The position numbers and the translations under genes are program-made. The notes under the pieces were generated by a model. That model saw only the letters and a list, made by a program, of their open reading frames with translations. It was not told the DNA's origin and ran no database searches. Shown here piece after piece: positions 54,443 to 63,938 of a DNA stretch of 64,000 nucleotides (position 1 is its first letter; each line of letters begins with the position of its first letter). The stretch is from Novosphingobium lentum NBRC 107847. GTDB lineage: Bacteria > Pseudomonadota > Alphaproteobacteria > Sphingomonadales > Sphingomonadaceae. The stretch is taken from positions 186,001 through 250,000 of the forward strand of contig NZ_BCTW01000001.1 of assembly GCF_001590965.1 (NCBI RefSeq). The letters run 5' to 3'.

Positions 54443-54458
54443 TGTTCCACGTGGAACA
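54443..54458. other. parS centromere site 1
   Basis: A perfect palindrome TGTTCCACGTGGAACA, matching the ParB-binding parS consensus. It lies 59 bases upstream of the mnmG start. Confidence 0.93.
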
Positions 54459-54516
54459 TCAAGACGCCTACACCCCTTTTGACCAGAATCCCGCGATCCT
54501 GTATCGGCGACGGATC

Positions 54517-56367
54517 ATGCGGAAATTCGATGTCATTGTGATCGGCGGCGGTCATGCCGGGTGCGAGGCGGCGGCGGTGGCGGCGCGGATGGGTGCGCGC
54601 ACCGCGCTGGTCAGTTTCGATCCCGCCGCGATCGGCGCGATGAGTTGCAACCCGGCGATCGGCGGGCTGGGCAAGGGCCACCTGGTGCGCGAGGTCGATG
54701 CGTTCGACGGACTGATCGCGCGCGCCGCCGATGCCGCCGCCATCCATTACCGCATGCTCAACCGCTCCAAGGGGAGCGCGGTGCAGGGGCCGCGCGTGCA
54801 GGCCGACCGCCGGTTGTTCCGTGCCGCGATCCAGCGGATGCTGAGCGCGCAGGCCAATCTCGAAATTGTCGGCGGTGAAGCGGTGGCGTTGCGGATGCAG
54901 GGCGGGGCGGTCACCGGCATCGACCTGGCCGATGGCACGGTGCTGGTCGCGGGTGCGGTGGTGCTGTGCACCGGCACGTTCCTGGGCGGCCGGTTGTTTC
55001 GCGGCGAGGAGCGCATGACCGGCGGGCGCATCGGCGAGAGTGCGGCGCACCGGCTGGCCACGCAGTTGCGCGACGATGCCGCGCTACCGATGGCGCGGCT
55101 TAAGACCGGCACGCCGCCGCGGCTCGACGGACGCACGATCGACTGGGCGGCGCTGCCCGAACAGCCGAGCGATGCCGATCCGTGGACGATGTCGCCGCTC
55201 AACCAGCGGCGCGAACTGCCGCAAGTGTTCTGTGCCATCGCGCGCACCAACGCCCGGACCCACGATATCGTGCGCGGCGCGCTCGATCGTTCGCCATTGT
55301 TCACCGGCGCGATCGGCGCGCAAGGGCCGCGCTATTGCCCGTCGATCGAGGACAAGATCCACCGGTTCGGCGATCGCGACGGGCACCAGATTTTTCTGGA
55401 GCCGGAAGGGCTCGACGATGCCACGGTCTATCCTAACGGGGTCAGCACCTCGCTGCCCGCCGACGTGCAGCTGGCGATGATGCGCAGCATCGCCGGGCTG
55501 GAACGCGTGGAGATCACCGTGCCGGGCTATGCGGTGGAATACGACCATATCGATCCGCGCGCGCTGGACAGCAGCCTGGCGGTGCGGGTGTTGCCGGGCC
55601 TGTATTGCGCGGGCCAGATCAATGGCACCACCGGGTACGAGGAAGCCGCAGCGCAAGGGCTGGTCGCCGGGATGAATGCCGCCGCTGTGGTGCTGGGGCG
55701 CGAACCCGCGCCGCTCGATCGCGCGAGCAGCTACATGGCGGTGATGGTGGACGACCTGACGCTGCACGGGGTGAGCGAGCCCTATCGCATGTTGACGGCG
55801 CGCGCCGAGTACCGCCTGCGGCTGCGCGCCAACAACGCCTCGACGCGGTTGACCCCGCTGGCGATCGCCGCCGGGTGCGTGGGCGAGAAGCGCCGCGCGT
55901 GGTTTGGGGCGCGGTCGGCGCAACGCGATGCCGCTGAACGTGCGTTGGCGGAGCCGGTATCGGTCAACGATCTGGTTCGCGCCGGGCTGCCCGTGCGCGA
56001 GGACGGTTCGCGGCGGCCGTTGATGGAATGGCTGCGCTTTCCCGGGATCGAACTTTCCGCGCTCGCCCCATGGTTGGGTGAGGCGTTGCCGGACGATGCC
56101 GCGCTGGTCGAGGAGCTGGGCGAGGACGCGACATACGCGCCCTATCTTGCGCGGCAGGACGCCGAACTGCGCGAATTGCGCGCGAGCGACGGTGTGCGGT
56201 TGGCGGCGGATTTTCCGTATGCGGAGATACCCGGCCTTTCGAACGAGATGGTCGATCGGTTGAGCAAGGCGCGGCCCGAGAGCCTGGCGGCGGCGGGGCG
56301 GATCGCGGGCATCACTCCGGCGGCGCTGGCCAGCCTGCTCGTCCACGCCCGACGGCGCGCGGCATGA
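54517..56367 (+). CDS. mnmG: tRNA modification enzyme MnmG
   Basis: A 616-residue FAD protein and partner of MnmE. Motifs are [20 protein letters not shown] (FAD-binding; glycines about 9-14), [39 protein letters not shown], the catalytic cysteine region, [12 protein letters not shown] and [17 protein letters not shown] 54517 gives the family start; a longer frame back to 54367 runs through parS and REP sequence and is unlikely. The stop overlaps rsmG by four bases. Confidence 0.97.
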   Translation: MRKFDVIVIGGGHAGCEAAAVAARMGARTALVSFDPAAIGAMSCNPAIGGLGKGHLVREVDAFDGLIARAADAAAIHYRMLNRSKGSAVQGPRVQADRRLFRAAIQRMLSAQANLEIVGGEAVALRMQGGAVTGIDLADGTVLVAGAVVLCTGTFLGGRLFRGEERMTGGRIGESAAHRLATQLRDDAALPMARLKTGTPPRLDGRTIDWAALPEQPSDADPWTMSPLNQRRELPQVFCAIARTNARTHDIVRGALDRSPLFTGAIGAQGPRYCPSIEDKIHRFGDRDGHQIFLEPEGLDDATVYPNGVSTSLPADVQLAMMRSIAGLERVEITVPGYAVEYDHIDPRALDSSLAVRVLPGLYCAGQINGTTGYEEAAAQGLVAGMNAAAVVLGREPAPLDRASSYMAVMVDDLTLHGVSEPYRMLTARAEYRLRLRANNASTRLTPLAIAAGCVGEKRRAWFGARSAQRDAAERALAEPVSVNDLVRAGLPVREDGSRRPLMEWLRFPGIELSALAPWLGEALPDDAALVEELGEDATYAPYLARQDAELRELRASDGVRLAADFPYAEIPGLSNEMVDRLSKARPESLAAAGRIAGITPAALASLLVHARRRAA

Positions 56368-57065
56368 TCGACAGCGAGGACGCGGCCCGGGCGTGGCTGG
56401 TGGAGGGGCTGGGAATCGATTCCGCAGCGATGGCACGGCTGTCGCAGCTGGTGACTATGCTCATCGAGGAGAACGAGCGACAGAATCTGGTGTCGCGCGG
56501 GAGCCTTGCGCATGTCTGGCAGCGGCATATCGCCGATTCAGCGCAGCTGTTGTGTGTTCCACGTGGAACACCGGCTGAGGTTGAGGGCGACTGGCTTGAC
56601 CTCGGCAGCGGGGCGGGGTTTCCGGGGCTGGTCATCGCCGCGCTCGATCCCGCGCGGCGGATGACTTTGGTCGATTCGCGCAAACTGCGCACCGAGTGGT
56701 TGTCGCGCGCGGCGGCGGCGCTGGGGCTTAGCAACGTCGAGGTCGTGTTGAGCCGGGTCGAGGACCTGCCGCCTCGTCAGTTCAGCGTGATCTCGGCGCG
56801 TGCCTTTGCGCCTTTGGACAAACTGCTGACGCTATCCGCACGTTTTTCCACACCGGCGACCACTTGGTTGTTGCCGAAGGGGGCCAAGGCGCACCATGAA
56901 CTGCACATGCTCAATTCCACATGGCGCCACATGTTCCACGTGGAACAATCGCTGACCGATCCGGCGGCGGGAATCGTTGTCGGCACACTGCCCGCCACCC
57001 TGCCGGTACCCCGATCAACGGCGGCGCATACGGGCAACCATAGCGAAGAAGGTCTGCGCAGATGA
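56364..57065 (+). CDS. rsmG: 16S rRNA m7G527 methyltransferase
   Basis: A 233-residue RsmG (GidB), slightly longer than the usual 205-215. SAM-binding [15 protein letters not shown] (about 74-88), [15 protein letters not shown] and the [12 protein letters not shown] catalytic region are present. Two parS palindromes lie within the coding frame (56555 and 56932), encoding CVPRGTPA and FHVEQ segments. The extra C-terminal 35 residues are low complexity. ATGA overlaps join it to mnmG and parA. Confidence 0.95.
   Translation: MIDSEDAARAWLVEGLGIDSAAMARLSQLVTMLIEENERQNLVSRGSLAHVWQRHIADSAQLLCVPRGTPAEVEGDWLDLGSGAGFPGLVIAALDPARRMTLVDSRKLRTEWLSRAAAALGLSNVEVVLSRVEDLPPRQFSVISARAFAPLDKLLTLSARFSTPATTWLLPKGAKAHHELHMLNSTWRHMFHVEQSLTDPAAGIVVGTLPATLPVPRSTAAHTGNHSEEGLRR
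56555..56570. other. parS centromere site 2
   Basis: A second perfect TGTTCCACGTGGAACA, inside rsmG (codons about 64-69). Confidence 0.93.
56932..56947. other. parS centromere site 3
   Basis: A third perfect TGTTCCACGTGGAACA near the end of rsmG, 115 bases before parA. Confidence 0.93.
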
Positions 57066-57838
57066 TCACGATCGCGGTCGCCAACCAGAAGGGCGGGGTG
57101 GGCAAGACCACCACCGCCATCAACGTCGCCACCGCGCTGGCGGCCACCGGGTGGAAGGTGCTGCTGATCGATCTCGATCCGCAGGGTAACGCCTCCACCG
57201 GCATCGGCATACCCGCCGAAGCCCGCGAGCGGTCGTCTTACGACTTGCTGATCGACCAAGCGACGATCGCCGAATGCGCGATGCCGACGCGCATCCCCGG
57301 TCTGGACATCGTGCCCGCCACGGTCGACCTGTCCGGCGCCGAAGTCGAGCTCGTCAGCGTCGAGGATCGTACCGGCCGGTTGCGCGCCGCGCTGGCGCAG
57401 GATGCCGGCCATGACATCTGCCTGATCGACTGCCCGCCGTCGCTCGGGCTGCTGACGCTCAATTCGCTGACCGCCGCCGATACTCTGCTGGTCCCGCTGC
57501 AGTGCGAGTTCTTTGCGCTGGAGGGGTTGAGCCAGTTGCTCAAGACGGTGGAGCGCGTGCAGCAGCGGTTCAATCCGGACCTTGGCATTGTCGGCATCGT
57601 GCTGACCATGTTCGACCGCCGCAACCGCCTGACCGACCAGGTCGCCGACGATGTTCGGTCCTGCCTGCGCGAACTGGTGTTCGAATCGGTGATCCCGCGC
57701 AACGTGCGCCTGTCCGAAGCACCGAGCCACGGGCTGCCCGCGCTGGTCTACGATCACACCTGCGCCGGGTCGCAGGCCTATATCAAGCTGGCCCGCGAAC
57801 TGATCGCGCGCCTGCCCCAGCAGAGGAAAGCGGCATGA
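57062..57838 (+). CDS. parA: Chromosome partitioning ATPase ParA
   Basis: A 258-residue ParA/Soj ATPase. The deviant Walker A KGGVGKTT is at residues 10-17, Walker A' IDLDPQGNAS follows at about 39-48 and the switch DCPPSLGLLTLN near 123-134. It binds DNA non-specifically and pulls ParB-parS complexes apart. It overlaps rsmG (ATGA) and parB (ATGA), giving a coupled operon. Confidence 0.97.
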   Translation: MITIAVANQKGGVGKTTTAINVATALAATGWKVLLIDLDPQGNASTGIGIPAEARERSSYDLLIDQATIAECAMPTRIPGLDIVPATVDLSGAEVELVSVEDRTGRLRAALAQDAGHDICLIDCPPSLGLLTLNSLTAADTLLVPLQCEFFALEGLSQLLKTVERVQQRFNPDLGIVGIVLTMFDRRNRLTDQVADDVRSCLRELVFESVIPRNVRLSEAPSHGLPALVYDHTCAGSQAYIKLARELIARLPQQRKAA

Positions 57839-58803
57839 GTGGCGCAGTGACACCGCCTGAGGAGCAGGTCCAGACCAAGGCGGCGGCAGCGCCCAAGCGG
57901 TCGGCGCTGGGTCGCGGGCTGGGCGCGTTGATGGGCGACACGCGCCGCGAGGAACTGCTGGTTCGCAGCGATCCGGATGCGGCAACGGGCGCGTCACCAC
58001 GCGACGGCGCCATCGCGATGTTGCCGATATCCGAGATCGAGCCGCACCCTGATCAGCCGCGGCGCCATTTCGATGAGGCCGCGCTGGATGATCTGGCGCG
58101 TTCGATCGCGGCCCGGGGCGTGATCCAGCCGATCATCGTGCGTCCGCTCGGTCGCGACCGGTATCAGCTGGTAGCAGGCGAGCGGCGCTGGCGGGCCGCC
58201 CAGCGCGCCCGCATCCATGAAATCCCGGCAATCGTCCGCAAGCTCGACGATCGCGAAGTGACCGCGCTGGCGCTGATCGAAAACCTCCAGCGCGAGGATC
58301 TCAACCCGGTCGAGGAGGCGCGCGCCTATCAGCGGCTGTCGGCCGACGACGGCCTGACCCAGGCCGAGATCGCGCAGTTCGTCGACAAGTCGCGCAGCCA
58401 CGTCGCCAACCTGATGCGCTTGCTCAGTCTGCCCGAAGACGTGCTGCAACTGGTCGAGACCGATCGGCTGTCGATGGGCCATGCCCGCGCGCTGGCCAGC
58501 CTGCCCGATCCCGGTCCGCTGGCGCACGAGATCGCCGATAAGGGCCTGTCGGTGCGCGACGCCGAACGCCTGGCCAAGCGGGCCACGCGCGGCGAACCGG
58601 CGCAACGCCGCGCGCGGGCGGAACGCGATCCGTCCGACGCCGCCGATATCGCGGCGGTCCAGGCGCATCTCGAGGAATTCCTCGGCCTCAAGGTGTCGAT
58701 CCATGCCGATACCGATCCGCGCACCGGCACGGTTTCGATCCGCTACAAGACGCTCGATCAGCTCGACCTGATCTGTCAGCGCCTCACCGGCGGCGGGATT
58801 TGA
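57835..58803 (+). CDS. parB: Chromosome partitioning protein ParB
   Basis: A 322-residue ParB/Spo0J. N-terminal RSALGRGLGALMG binds ParA. The CTPase domain has PDQPRRHFDEAAL and GERRWRAAQRA; the helix-turn-helix region (LTQAEIAQFVDKSRSHVANLMRLL) reads parS. The C-terminal dimerisation domain spans about residues 275-322. ATG 57835 overlaps parA. The three parS sites at 54443, 56555 and 56932 are its targets. Confidence 0.97.
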   Translation: MSGAVTPPEEQVQTKAAAAPKRSALGRGLGALMGDTRREELLVRSDPDAATGASPRDGAIAMLPISEIEPHPDQPRRHFDEAALDDLARSIAARGVIQPIIVRPLGRDRYQLVAGERRWRAAQRARIHEIPAIVRKLDDREVTALALIENLQREDLNPVEEARAYQRLSADDGLTQAEIAQFVDKSRSHVANLMRLLSLPEDVLQLVETDRLSMGHARALASLPDPGPLAHEIADKGLSVRDAERLAKRATRGEPAQRRARAERDPSDAADIAAVQAHLEEFLGLKVSIHADTDPRTGTVSIRYKTLDQLDLICQRLTGGGI

Positions 58804-58877
58804 GTTCAGTAAAGCACTGTAACATAAATATACTTCTTTAGATTTTTGACGTCATGACATCCTCAGTGAACGCGGCT

Positions 58878-58909
58878 CGACCAATTTAATCGATCGGTTA
58901 AATTGGTCG
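58878..58909. promoter_or_regulatory. Large palindromic operator before an acyl-CoA dehydrogenase gene
   Basis: CGACCAATTTAA (58878-58889) is the reverse complement of TTAAATTGGTCG (58898-58909) with the central TCGATCGG (58890-58897) nearly symmetric. The length and AT-rich half-sites fit a TetR-family repressor such as those controlling acyl-CoA metabolism. It lies 64 bases upstream of the 58974 start. Confidence 0.7.
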
Positions 58910-58973
58910 TTGACCACGGCGCCCGGCCCGGCCTATCCCATCGCATCAATGAAAACGGACCGGAGAGAACCCG

Positions 58974-60128
58974 ATGTCGATGGATGCGCTGTCGCGGACT
59001 GCCTACACCGAGGATCATGAGGCGTTTCGCCAGACCGTGCGGCGCTTCATGCAGGAGGAAATCGCTACGCACGCCGCGGAATGGGGCGACGCGGGCATCG
59101 TGCCCAAGGCGATGTGGCCCAAGGCCGGCGAACTGGGCCTGCTGTGCCCGACGGTTCCGGAAGAGTACGGCGGACTTGGCCTCGATTTCGGCTACAACGC
59201 GATCGTCGATGAAGAAAGCGCCTACAACGGGCGCGTCGCCACCGGGTTTTCGCTGCAGTCCGACATCGTGGTCAACTACTTGATCAGCTACGGCTCGGAA
59301 GAACAGAAGCGCGAATGGCTGCCCAGGATGGTCTCGGGCGAGGTGGTGACCGCCATCGCCATGACCGAGCCCGGCACCGGGTCCGACCTTCAGGGCATGC
59401 GCACAACGGCGCGCAAGGATGGCAACCACTACGTCATCAATGGTTCGAAAACCTATATCACCAACGGCCAGAACGCCGATCTGGTGCTGGTGTGCGTCAA
59501 GACCGACACCGAGATCGAGCCGCAGTGGAAAGGCGTTTCGATCGTGCTGGTCGAAGCCGATCGCGAAGGCTTTTCAAAGGGTCGCAATCTCGACAAGATC
59601 GGGCAGGACGAGGCGGACACGTCCGAACTGTTCTTCAACGACGTGCGCGTGCCGATCACCAACTGCCTCGGCGAAGAGGGCAAGGGCTTCATCTACCTGA
59701 TGAGCGAACTGCCGCAGGAGCGCTTGTCGATCGCGGTCAGCGCGCAAGCTTCGGCGCAGCGGGCGTTCGACGATACCGTGGAATTCACGCGCGAGCGCAA
59801 GGCGTTCGGCAAGCCGGTGCTCGATTTCCAGAACACCCGCTTCACCCTGGCCGATCTCAAGTCGAAGCTGCAGGTCGGCTGGGCGCACCTCGACTGGGCG
59901 CTGGCGCGTCACCTGAAGAAGGAACTGACGCCTGAGGAAGGCGCCGCCGCCAAGCTGTGGCACACCGAAATGCAGTGGGAAGTGATGGACAAGTGCCTGC
60001 AGCTTCACGGCGGGGCGGGCTACATGAACGAATATGCCATCGCGCGGGCCTGGCGCGGGGCGCGCGTCATGCGGATCTTCGGTGGCACCAATGAGATCAT
60101 GAAAGAGCTGATCGGGCGCAAGCTATAA
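58974..60128 (+). CDS. Acyl-CoA dehydrogenase
   Basis: A 384-residue FAD flavoenzyme with the three acyl-CoA dehydrogenase domains: N-terminal helical domain, beta-domain with TAIAMTEPGTGSDLQGM (substrate and FAD site) and C-terminal domain with QLHGGAGYMNEYAIARAWRGARVMRIFGGTNEIMKEL (FAD-binding RxxxxFGGTxE), given to locate IFGGTNEI. It introduces a trans double bond in acyl-CoA. Chain-length class cannot be told. Regulation by the 58878 operator is inferred. ATG 58974 has GGAGAG seven bases upstream. Confidence 0.95.
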   Translation: MSMDALSRTAYTEDHEAFRQTVRRFMQEEIATHAAEWGDAGIVPKAMWPKAGELGLLCPTVPEEYGGLGLDFGYNAIVDEESAYNGRVATGFSLQSDIVVNYLISYGSEEQKREWLPRMVSGEVVTAIAMTEPGTGSDLQGMRTTARKDGNHYVINGSKTYITNGQNADLVLVCVKTDTEIEPQWKGVSIVLVEADREGFSKGRNLDKIGQDEADTSELFFNDVRVPITNCLGEEGKGFIYLMSELPQERLSIAVSAQASAQRAFDDTVEFTRERKAFGKPVLDFQNTRFTLADLKSKLQVGWAHLDWALARHLKKELTPEEGAAAKLWHTEMQWEVMDKCLQLHGGAGYMNEYAIARAWRGARVMRIFGGTNEIMKELIGRKL

Positions 60129-60189
60129 GCTGGCGCAGGTTGAAGGTGGGGGCGCGGTCCCACGTTTGGCCCGGCACCGCGCGACGCAT

Positions 60190-60819
60190 TCAGCTGCCGA
60201 TGTAGACGCGCTTGTCGTGCACGCGCTTGTGGCGCACCGGCGGGCGGCGCTTGATCGTGCGCCAGCGGCCGGGGGTCGTGACGTATTCCACGGTCGTGGT
60301 CGTCGTCTCGACGCACGGCGTCTGCTGCTGGACGACGGGCTGCGGCGCATAGCCCTGGTCGCGGTAGCCGGGCCCGTAGCCGGTGTAGCGATCGAGGTAA
60401 TCCTCGCAGTAATCCGAGCGTTCGCGGCGATGCGAGGCGCTGACCGTGCGGTCGATGACGCCACCGGCCACCGCGCCGACAGCGGCGCCGGCCACGGTTC
60501 CGAGCACGCGGTTGTCGTCGGCCAGCCGGTTGCCGACCACACCGCCGACGGTGCCGCCGATCAGCGCGCCGATCAGTCCGCGCCGGTGGTGGCGGCCTTC
60601 GCCCATGCGGTCGCGACAATCGGCCAGCCAGCCTTCGCGCGCGCGTTCATAGTCTTCGTTCACTGCCGGACCGCCGGCGGCCCATTGGCCGGGGCCGGCC
60701 TGGTCGAGCACCGACGGCTGGTAGTGGCCGTCGTGCGCCAGCGCGGGAGCGGCGGGCAGGGCCAGCGCAAGCGCCAGAATGGCAGCTGCGGCGGATGGGA
60801 CGGGTGACAGACGCGACAT
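60190..60819 (-). CDS. Glycine-zipper envelope protein
   Basis: A 209-residue protein from ATG 60819. A signal peptide spans residues 1-28. Glycine-zipper repeats GLIGALIGGTVGGVVGNRLA and LGTVAGAAVGAVAGGVID (about 82-125) form two hydrophobic helices. The C-terminal tail is rich in Thr, Tyr, Arg and Pro. Such proteins insert in the outer membrane; specific function unknown. Downstream of a divergent-free 146-base gap. Confidence 0.8.
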   Translation of the reverse strand: MSRLSPVPSAAAAILALALALPAAPALAHDGHYQPSVLDQAGPGQWAAGGPAVNEDYERAREGWLADCRDRMGEGRHHRRGLIGALIGGTVGGVVGNRLADDNRVLGTVAGAAVGAVAGGVIDRTVSASHRRERSDYCEDYLDRYTGYGPGYRDQGYAPQPVVQQQTPCVETTTTTVEYVTTPGRWRTIKRRPPVRHKRVHDKRVYIGS

Positions 60820-60965
60820 GGACAATCCCCTGAATGGCCGTGGTGCGCAAACGGATCGCCACCAGACGTTAACCCGCCGTTTAGCATCGCAAGGCGCGCC
60901 TATCCATGGTTCCGACCGGTCTGTTGGCGGGGTGTCCCGATTCGAGGCAGCTATCGCGCGGGTGG

Positions 60966-61448
60966 TCAGATCCGCGTGGCGATGATCGCAGCAAGCGCCT
61001 CGATCCCCGCCGCATCGTCGGCGTCGAACCGCGCCAGCTCCGGACTGTCGAGATCGATGACCGCGATGACCCGGGCGCCTTGCACCACCGGCACCACCAG
61101 TTCCGATGCGCTGTCCGCATCGCAGGCGATGTGGCCTTCAAACGCATGGACATCGCGCACCAGCTGGGTTTCCCCGCTCGCCGCAGCGGCGCCACACACG
61201 CCTGCGCCGAGCGCAATGCGGATGCACGCCGGCTTGCCGACGAATGGCCCGAGCACCAGCTCGTCGCCGATCAGGCGGTAGAATCCCGCCCAGTTGAGCT
61301 GCGGGACGAACTGTCCCAGCAGCGCCGCGACGTTGGCCATGTTGGCTACCGCATCGGGTTCGCCTTCGGTGATCGCGGCAGCGGCTTGCGCCAGTTCGCG
61401 GTACAGTTCGGGTTTGGGCTGGCCGGTGGTGGGGGCGAATGTGTACAT
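60966..61448 (-). CDS. msrC: Free methionine-(R)-sulfoxide reductase
   Basis: A 160-residue GAF-domain enzyme reducing free methionine-R-sulfoxide with thioredoxin. The three catalytic cysteines are in GKPACIRIALG (about 73), GAGVCGAAAA (about 84) and GHIACDADSASELVVP (about 108). The length is typical. ATG 61448 is divergent from the sorbosone-dehydrogenase-like gene at 61590. Confidence 0.93.
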   Translation of the reverse strand: MYTFAPTTGQPKPELYRELAQAAAAITEGEPDAVANMANVAALLGQFVPQLNWAGFYRLIGDELVLGPFVGKPACIRIALGAGVCGAAAASGETQLVRDVHAFEGHIACDADSASELVVPVVQGARVIAVIDLDSPELARFDADDAAGIEALAAIIATRI

Positions 61449-61589
61449 CGCGCCACCCTAGCCGCCCGGCGCCGCAAAGTCGAAGCCGGGCTGCCCCATG
61501 GTGCCGCTAGCCACGGCGGACACCCGCGCGCCGCGCAACATTTTGCAAGCACCATTGCCGACGGCCCGCCATCTTCCTACGTTCGCCCG

Positions 61590-63047
61590 ATGACCAAGCT
61601 TCGCAAGACCCTGCTCTCGATATTCGTGGCCATCATCGCGTTCGTGGCGATCATGGCGTTCCTGCTGCGCGGCGATGCGGCGCAGCAAACGCTCGCCGAA
61701 ACCAGCGGGCCTAAACCGGTGCTGGTCGATCCCGATGCACAGACCATCCCGACGGTCGGTACGGCCGATCCGATCGGCTGGCAGGCGGGCGAGGCGCCGG
61801 TTGCCGCACAAGGCCTGACGGTCACGCGGTTTGCCGACGGGCTGGAGCATCCGCGCACCATCCTCACCCTGCCCAATGGCGATGTGCTGGCCGCCGAAAC
61901 CAACGGCCCGGCCAGTGGTGCCAGCGGGATCACCGGGATGGTCGAGAAGTACCTGATGAAGAAGGTCGGCGCGGGCGGCGTCTCGCCCAACAAGCTGGTG
62001 TTGCTGCGCGATGCCAACGGTGATGGCGTGGCCGAACAGCGCTTCGTGCTGAGCAACCCGGCGCTCCATTCCCCGTTCGGCATGGCCTGGCGCGACGGGC
62101 GGCTGTACGTCGCCAACACCGATGCGGTGCTGTCGTTTCCTTATGCGCTGGGCGACACCACGCTGTCGGGCACACCGGAAAAGCTGATGGACCTGCCCGG
62201 GGCGGGCCGCCACTGGGCGCGCAACCTGCTGTTGAACCCCGAGGGCACGCTGCTTTACGTCACCATCGGCTCCGGCACGGATCACGCCGAAAACGGCATC
62301 GAGCAGGAAAAGGGCCGCGCCGCGATCTTCGAGTACGATTTCGCCAAGAAGCGCTCACGCGAATATGCGGCGGGGCTGCGCAATCCCAACGGGCTCGACT
62401 GGAATCCCAACAGCGGCGAGCTGTGGACCACGGTCAACGAACGCGACATGCTGGGGTCGGACCTCGTGCCCGATTACCTCACCAACGTGCCGTCGGGCGT
62501 GCAGTACGGCTGGCCGTGGGTGTACTGGAAGAACCACCTCGACGACCGGGTCAGTGCGCCGATCCCCGAATTCTTCACCGAATATACGCGCAAGCCCGAA
62601 TACGGCCTTGGCGCACACGTCGCCGCGCTCGGCCTGGCGTTTTCGCGCGGCGGCAACGTGATGGGCCCGCGCTTTGCCAGCGGCGCGTTCATCGCCCGGC
62701 ACGGATCGTGGAACCGCAGGCCGCTGTCGGGCTACGACGTCGTGTTCGTCGGCTTCGACCACCTCGGCAATGCCCTGCCCGCGCCGCCGGTTCCGGTGCT
62801 CACCGGGTTCCTCACCAAGGATGGCGCGGCGCATGGCCGCCCGACGTGGGTCGGTTTCGCGCGCGACGGCGCACTGCTGGTCAGCGATGATGTCGGCGGG
62901 GTGATCTGGCGCGTGGTGGCGCCCGGCGCGGTTCCCGCACCCTCGATCGTGCCGACCAAGTCCGATCGCGCGCCGGTCCAGCCCAAGCTCCATGGCACGA
63001 TCGCTGCGCCCGCGCCGGATTCGGACTTGCTCAAGGGCCAGCAATAG
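61590..63047 (+). CDS. Sorbosone-dehydrogenase-like beta-propeller protein
   Basis: A 485-residue protein with one N-terminal membrane anchor (about residues 8-24) and a periplasmic six-blade propeller of the PQQ-dependent sorbosone/glucose dehydrogenase (YliI/Gdh) family. Signature patterns are FADGLEHPRTILTLPNGDVLAAE, LYVTIGSGTDHAEN, YAAGLRNPNGLDWNP, LWTTVNERDMLGSDLVPDYLT and FIARHGSWNRRPLSGYDVVFVGF. PQQ-dependent sugar oxidation is possible but the cofactor site is not confirmed by eye. ATG 61590. Confidence 0.9.
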   Translation: MTKLRKTLLSIFVAIIAFVAIMAFLLRGDAAQQTLAETSGPKPVLVDPDAQTIPTVGTADPIGWQAGEAPVAAQGLTVTRFADGLEHPRTILTLPNGDVLAAETNGPASGASGITGMVEKYLMKKVGAGGVSPNKLVLLRDANGDGVAEQRFVLSNPALHSPFGMAWRDGRLYVANTDAVLSFPYALGDTTLSGTPEKLMDLPGAGRHWARNLLLNPEGTLLYVTIGSGTDHAENGIEQEKGRAAIFEYDFAKKRSREYAAGLRNPNGLDWNPNSGELWTTVNERDMLGSDLVPDYLTNVPSGVQYGWPWVYWKNHLDDRVSAPIPEFFTEYTRKPEYGLGAHVAALGLAFSRGGNVMGPRFASGAFIARHGSWNRRPLSGYDVVFVGFDHLGNALPAPPVPVLTGFLTKDGAAHGRPTWVGFARDGALLVSDDVGGVIWRVVAPGAVPAPSIVPTKSDRAPVQPKLHGTIAAPAPDSDLLKGQQ

Positions 63048-63104
63048 ACATCTTTTCCGACTATCGTCGGCACGGTGCCGCGCTCCACGCCAATGGACCA
63101 AACT

Positions 63105-63938
63105 CTACAGGCTGCGCCCGGCGCGTCCCGCCAGTTCGTTGACGAACTGCCACGCGACGCGGCCCGATCGCGCGCCGCGCCGTTTCGACCATTCGAGCGC
63201 GGCCGGTTCGTCCCACGACAGGCCATGGTGCGTCGCATACCCGGTGATGATCGTCAGGTAATCGTCCTGGCTGCAGTTGTGGAACCCCAGCGACAGGCCG
63301 AACCGGTCGGCCAGCGCCAACCGGTCATCCACCGCATCGCGCGGGTTGATCGGATCGTCCTGTTCGCTCGCGTGGCGTTCGACGATGGCGCGGCGGTTCG
63401 ATGTGACCGCAAGCCGCACGTTGGCGGGGCGGGCTTCGACGCCGCCCTCCAGCCAGCTGCGCAAGGCGCGCGCCGTCGTCGAATCGCCCGCGTCGAAACC
63501 CAGATCGTCGAGGAACACCAGGAAGCGGCGATCGACTGTGCCCAGCGTGGAGAACAGCCGGGCCAGCCCCGCTTCGGGCACCGCCTGCACCAGCGCGATG
63601 CTGCCCGGAGCTTCGGCTTGCGCGGCCACGATCGCCGCGCGCAGCAGCGCCGACTTGCCCATGCCGCGCGCGCCCCACAGCAGCATGTCATGCGCCGCGG
63701 CACCGCTGGCGAGCCGCGTCACGTTCTCCGCGACGGACTGCTTCTGCGCCGCGATGCCCTGCATCAGTGCCAGCGGCGGCGCATCGAGCCGGGCCACGCC
63801 CCGCGCGGAACTTCCGTCCCAGACATAGGCCGGGTGGGCCAGCCAATCGACCGGAGCCACCGGCGGTGGCGCGATCCGTTCGAGCGCAGCTGCGATCCGC
63901 GCCAGCGGATCGCCCTGATCGGGCACGGCGTCGCTCAT
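63105..63938 (-). CDS. DUF815 AAA-like ATPase
   Basis: A 277-residue P-loop protein. Walker A is WGARGMGKSALLRAA (about 87-101) and Walker B FLVFLDDLGFD (about 146-156). VRLAVTSNRRAIVERHASEQDD is the sensor-1 region; RFGLSLGFHN follows. DUF815 ATPases are AAA-like, with unknown targets. It overlaps the upstream gene by four bases (ATGA). Confidence 0.9.
   Translation of the reverse strand: MSDAVPDQGDPLARIAAALERIAPPPVAPVDWLAHPAYVWDGSSARGVARLDAPPLALMQGIAAQKQSVAENVTRLASGAAAHDMLLWGARGMGKSALLRAAIVAAQAEAPGSIALVQAVPEAGLARLFSTLGTVDRRFLVFLDDLGFDAGDSTTARALRSWLEGGVEARPANVRLAVTSNRRAIVERHASEQDDPINPRDAVDDRLALADRFGLSLGFHNCSQDDYLTIITGYATHHGLSWDEPAALEWSKRRGARSGRVAWQFVNELAGRAGRSL

Noticed and set aside
54367..54516. 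Fifty-residue N-terminal extension of mnmG
   Set aside because: It would translate REP and parS sequence and precedes the universal MnmG start; ATG 54517 fits the family.
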